The notes under the pieces: generated by a model
The model's database searches: none
The model's input: the letters and a program-made list of their open reading frames with translations, nothing else
Told to the model about the DNA's origin: nothing
Part shown: piece by piece, positions 61,019 to 64,000 of the stretch
Layout: the number at the start of each line of letters is the position of its first letter
Numbering within the stretch: the stretch's first letter is position 1
Translations under genes and position numbers: made by a program
Assembly: GCA_046299555.1 (NCBI GenBank)
Contig: JBKBHS010000001.1
Span: 620,001-684,000 of the forward strand
Source of the DNA: CALKJP01 sp046299555
GTDB lineage: Bacteria > Bacteroidota > Bacteroidia > JACCXN01
DNA length: 64,000 nucleotides
Direction: 5' to 3'

Positions 61019-61696
61019 ATGCAAAAATCAGTAATTATAGTTGCAGGAGGAAGCGGTAAAAGAATGGGAACAACCATTCCTAAGCAGTTTTTATTGCTTA
61101 AATCGAAACCTGTTTTAATGCATACCATTGAGCAATTTTATAATTACGATTTTGCTATCGAAATTATTGTAGTATTACCTCAAGCACAAATTGCATATTG
61201 GAATAAATTATGCAAAGAGCATCATTTTAAAATAGAACATACCATTGTTGAAGGAGGTTCAGAACGTTTTTATTCCGTAAAAAATGGTATAGAAAAATTA
61301 TTAAATAGCGGAACAGTTGCAATACATGACGGTGTGAGACCTTTAGTAAGTATTGATACCATAAAACGCACTTTTACTAAAGCAGAAAAAACAGGAGCTG
61401 CAATTCCGGTTATGCCGGTTATTGAGTCGCTAAGAAAAATTGATGGGTTAAATTCTTTTGCGGTAAATCGTTCGCAATATGTAACGGTACAAACCCCTCA
61501 ATGTTTCAACATTGAATTAATAAAAAAAGCATATCTGCAAAATTTTAGCAGTGATTTTACCGATGATGCCTCAGTGGTTGAAAAAATGGGCATAAAAGTA
61601 GCCCTAGTTGATGGTAATGTGGAGAATATAAAAATTACTTCCCCTTTGGATTTAATGTTAGCCGAACTTCTTTTAAACTCAAATAATGCATTATAG
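61019..61696 (+). CDS. ispD: 2-C-methyl-D-erythritol 4-phosphate cytidylyltransferase
   Basis: 225 residues. The nucleotide-binding AGGSGKRMG is at residues 9-17, followed by PKQFLLLKSKPVLMHTIEQF, VEGGSERFYSVKNG near 78-92, IHDGVRPLVS near 103 and QTPQCFN near 158, and DDASVVEKMG near 181, as in IspD. It makes CDP-methylerythritol in the non-mevalonate isoprenoid pathway. The ATG begins right after the queA terminator. Confidence 0.94.
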   Translation: MQKSVIIVAGGSGKRMGTTIPKQFLLLKSKPVLMHTIEQFYNYDFAIEIIVVLPQAQIAYWNKLCKEHHFKIEHTIVEGGSERFYSVKNGIEKLLNSGTVAIHDGVRPLVSIDTIKRTFTKAEKTGAAIPVMPVIESLRKIDGLNSFAVNRSQYVTVQTPQCFNIELIKKAYLQNFSSDFTDDASVVEKMGIKVALVDGNVENIKITSPLDLMLAELLLNSNNAL

Positions 61697-61868
61697 AGAA
61701 TAATAAACCAATGCATAAGGAAGTGGATTAATGTGAGTGAATTAATCTAATCCTAATTTAGCTAAGCTTACAGCTTTCTTAGACAGATTTTAAAATTTAC
61801 AATTGAGTATTTAGGCTAATGCAATAATTATTTTTATTATGCGTTTTGTATGTCTCAAATTAAAAATT

Positions 61869-62618
61869 ATGAGATTGCTAAAAATTTTTTCTTTAGTAAT
61901 AGTAATAAGTGCGTGTTCCACCAATAATTTTTACAAGCGACACTATTTAAAAGGAATCTATAAAGATAAGATTGAAACAATTTATAAAGCTGATAATATT
62001 GACTATTCACAAAATACTTATGAATTAACTGAATATCCCATAAGTGCCGAAAAAAAATCAAATGAAGTATTTGTACCAACAACAATTCAACAAGTTTTAA
62101 TAAATAGGAAAGAATTAAGTTTAAATATAGATACCAATAAAATTGATACACTTAAAAAAGTAAATAATTTATTTAAGAATTTTGAATCAGATTCAACAGA
62201 GATAGATGAGTCAAAATTTAAAAATATAAATAAAGAAAATGCACAAAGCACGTTTAATTATACATTAAAACAAGCAGGAGTAAGGTTAACAATTTTTTAT
62301 TTATTCAGAGCTTTTTTGTCGGTAATTAGTTTAATTGTTCTTTTTAATCTGTCTATTGCAACAGCATCTGCAACAAGTATTTTTTTATTACTTATAAGTT
62401 TTTTTCTTGGAATTTTATTTTCCACATTATTTCTGTATAAAACTTTAGATTTATTAGTTTTTGCTGATAGAATTAGAGTAAAATATAATTGGCTTAAAAA
62501 TCAAGGTTGGTATTATTTTTTACTTGGGCTTTGCATTTTATTTATTTTTACCACATTGTATTGGTTAATGATAATGGGGGTTTATTGGTCATTTAATATA
62601 GTTGACGCTTTCTTCTAA
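61869..62618 (+). CDS. Lipoprotein-like protein with C-terminal membrane segments, unknown
   Basis: 249 residues from ATG at 61869, chosen because it starts a signal (MRLLKIFSLVIVISAC) with a lipobox cysteine at residue 16. Residues 20-130 are hydrophilic. From about 140 on there are three strongly hydrophobic segments: FYLFRAFLSVISLIVLF, ATSIFLLLISFFLGILFSTL and YYFLLGLCILFIFTTLYWLM. A lipid anchor plus multiple membrane helices is an odd combination. No family recognised. Monocistronic, with AT-rich flanks. Confidence 0.65.
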   Translation: MRLLKIFSLVIVISACSTNNFYKRHYLKGIYKDKIETIYKADNIDYSQNTYELTEYPISAEKKSNEVFVPTTIQQVLINRKELSLNIDTNKIDTLKKVNNLFKNFESDSTEIDESKFKNINKENAQSTFNYTLKQAGVRLTIFYLFRAFLSVISLIVLFNLSIATASATSIFLLLISFFLGILFSTLFLYKTLDLLVFADRIRVKYNWLKNQGWYYFLLGLCILFIFTTLYWLMIMGVYWSFNIVDAFF

Positions 62619-62798
62619 AAGTTTAAACACTTCAAAAATTCATTGATAATTGTTTAAACATTAAACTTAAAAATTTAATCTAAAACATTGATATATTAAC
62701 AAGATATAAAACAAAACTTATGTAAATCTATTAATTTATCAGCCTTTGGTAAATTGTGTAATTATTTAAATCGTAATAGGATTATTTAATTTTATTTT

Positions 62799-63587
62799 TT
62801 ACAAACAACCGGTTCTTCCTCCATCAACAGGAAGATTAATGCCGGTTATATAAGCAGCTGCAGGTGATGCCAAAAATGCAATAGCTGCAGCTATTTCATG
62901 AGCTTCGGCAAAACGTCCGGCCGGAATTTCGCTTTCCATTTCATTTATAATTTCTGAAATAGATTCACCTGTTTTTTCTGATTTAGCTTCAATTAATGAA
63001 CGTAATCGTTGTGTATTGGTAGCACCTGGCAGAACATTATTAACTGTTATTCCATAACCTGCAACTTCGGTAGCAAGAGTTTTCGACCAATTTGCAACAG
63101 CAGCTCTAATGGTATTTGAAACCCCTAAGCCTTTTAAAGGCTGTTTTACAGATGTAGAAATTACATTGATAATACGACCATACTTTTCAGCTTTCATGCC
63201 TTCAATTACAGCCTGCATTAATATATGGTTGCATATTAAATGATTGTTAAATGCATTTAAAAATTCTTCTGTTTTAGCGTTGGTAATTAATCCTCCCGGA
63301 GGTCCTCCCGTATTATTAACCAATATATGCACCACTCCATTGGCTTTTATAAAAGCATTTACTTTTTCTTTAAGTAATTCAGGTTTAGAAAAATCGGCAC
63401 ATAAAAATTTATGCTTTTGTCCTTGCGTTGCATCCAGTTCGCTAATTGTTTGTTTTAAACTTTCTTCATTTCTAGCTATTAAAACCAAATTAGCACCCAT
63501 TTTTGAAAGTTCTATGGCTGCAGCTTTTCCTATACCTTGGGTACTGCCGCATACAATAGCAGTTTTATTTTTTAAATTTAAATCCAT
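62799..63587 (-). CDS. SDR-family oxidoreductase lacking the YxxxK catalytic pair
   Basis: 262 residues, classical SDR fold. G-x3-G-x-G is present as GSTQGIG at 14-20, and LVNNTGGPPGG replaces NNAG. Where the catalytic Y-x3-K is expected, 13 residues after the active-site serine, the sequence reads S-N-T-I-R. This S/R replacement defines a recognisable SDR subgroup, so it is probably not a sequencing error. The C-terminal LPVDGGRTG end is normal. Divergent from haaO, 99 bp apart, which suggests a role in the kynurenine/3-hydroxyanthranilate route, but this is inference. Confidence 0.85.
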   Translation of the reverse strand: MDLNLKNKTAIVCGSTQGIGKAAAIELSKMGANLVLIARNEESLKQTISELDATQGQKHKFLCADFSKPELLKEKVNAFIKANGVVHILVNNTGGPPGGLITNAKTEEFLNAFNNHLICNHILMQAVIEGMKAEKYGRIINVISTSVKQPLKGLGVSNTIRAAVANWSKTLATEVAGYGITVNNVLPGATNTQRLRSLIEAKSEKTGESISEIINEMESEIPAGRFAEAHEIAAAIAFLASPAAAYITGINLPVDGGRTGCL

Positions 63588-63591
63588 GAGT

Positions 63592-63599
63592 CAAAATTA
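63592..63599 (-). promoter_or_regulatory. -7 element of the SDR gene
   Basis: Minus-strand TAATTTTG followed by ACTC and then ATG at 63587; same spacing as thiL, so a leaderless mRNA is predicted. Confidence 0.55.
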
Positions 63600-63655
63600 G
63601 TAGGATAAATATGAATAAAAAATTAAAAATTTTATGATACAAAGAAGATGTTTTT

Positions 63656-63663
63656 TACTTTAG
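63656..63663 (+). promoter_or_regulatory. -7 element (one mismatch) of haaO
   Basis: TACTTTAG differs from TAnnTTTG by one base. Leader about 17 nt to ATG at 63687. Confidence 0.4.
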
Positions 63664-63686
63664 TAAACATTAAAAACTAAAATACT

Positions 63687-64000
63687 ATGTCTATTCAACG
63701 TCCTTTTAATTTTAAAAAGTGGATAGAAGAAAATCGCCATTTATTAAAACCACCGGTTGGTAACAAGGTTATTTTTGAAAACACGGAGTTTATAGTTATG
63801 GTTGTGGGTGGTCCCAATTCGCGTAAAGATTTTCACTATAATGAAAGTGAAGAATTTTTCTATCAGTTAGAAGGTAATATTACTGTAAAAATTCAAGAAG
63901 AGGGTAAAGCCGTTGATGTTCCAATTAATGAAGGAGAAATTTTTTTGTTGCCTCCTAAAGTACCTCATAATCCAGTAAGAGGAGCTAATACCATAGGGCT
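63687..64000 (+). CDS. haaO: 3-hydroxyanthranilate 3,4-dioxygenase (3' truncated by window)
   Basis: 104 codons before the window ends. The cupin iron ligands are seen as H50 (DFHYNE), E56 (SEEFFYQLEG) and H94 (KVPHNPVRGANT), matching the H-E-H spacing of known HaaO enzymes almost exactly. PFNFKKWIEENRHLLKPPVG is the characteristic N terminus. The enzyme opens 3-hydroxyanthranilate to an intermediate for quinolinate (NAD) synthesis or tryptophan breakdown, consuming O2, which points to an organism able to use oxygen. Frame continues past the edge. Confidence 0.93.
   Translation, partial: MSIQRPFNFKKWIEENRHLLKPPVGNKVIFENTEFIVMVVGGPNSRKDFHYNESEEFFYQLEGNITVKIQEEGKAVDVPINEGEIFLLPPKVPHNPVRGANTIG

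Noticed and set aside
1..64000. tRNA, rRNA, tmRNA, CRISPR arrays, complete insertion sequences
   Set aside because: No GC-rich cloverleaf-like stretch, regularly spaced repeat or transposase frame was found in any intergenic region by reading; a covariance-model search would be needed to exclude small RNAs fully.

Overview
The window is a chromosomal segment of an AT-rich member of the Bacteroidota. The evidence is many copies of the Bacteroidota -7 promoter element TAnnTTTG, families largely confined to this phylum (DUF4296 and DUF2480 proteins), a type IX secretion sorting domain, numerous lipoproteins with short signal peptides, and a two-component-regulator-type beta-propeller protein. 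I cannot assign genus or species from sequence alone. Most of the window is ordinary core genome: tyrS, asnS, typA, frr, rpoN, xth, nadD, queA, ispD, thiL, pyrC, acs and a complete suf operon.

Layout. 1-10 kb: end of a Na/Pi cotransporter, a LuxE-like acyl-protein synthetase, tyrS, an NAD-dependent epimerase, a minus-strand operon (polyprenol-phosphate mannosyltransferase, pyrC, DUF4296 lipoprotein), an LpxH-like phosphoesterase and a Cys/Met-metabolism PLP enzyme. 10-17 kb: acs, typA-frr, and an ECF sigma factor with a TPR anti-sigma-like partner. 17-24 kb: a large propeller/adenylate cyclase/HD protein, a universal stress protein, and two divergent units of unknown small proteins sharing two FNR-type sites placed with mirror symmetry. 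24-32 kb: rpoN and asnS, two poorly conserved secreted proteins, a frameshifted lipoprotein and a 1167-residue surface protein. 32-41 kb: xth, an orphan family-5 solute-binding lipoprotein, nadD, a large membrane protein, a TPR-SPOR protein and a type IX cargo protein. 41.3-47.5 kb: an accessory type III restriction-modification island carrying a RhuM-family gene between mod and res, bounded by atypical sequence and a 15-bp imperfect inverted repeat. 47.5-64 kb: methylmalonyl-CoA epimerase, a second orphan solute-binding lipoprotein, the nine-gene suf operon (interrupted by a four-helix-bundle gene), thiL, queA, ispD, an odd SDR enzyme and the start of 3-hydroxyanthranilate dioxygenase.

The observations most worth following are the symmetric divergent FNR/CRP-type regulatory region at 22.75-22.92 kb, the propeller-cyclase-HD sensor at 17.15 kb, the type III island with RhuM, and four genes whose start codon sits 5-7 nt after the -7 element, which suggests leaderless mRNAs. 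No rRNA, tRNA, CRISPR array or complete insertion sequence was seen.
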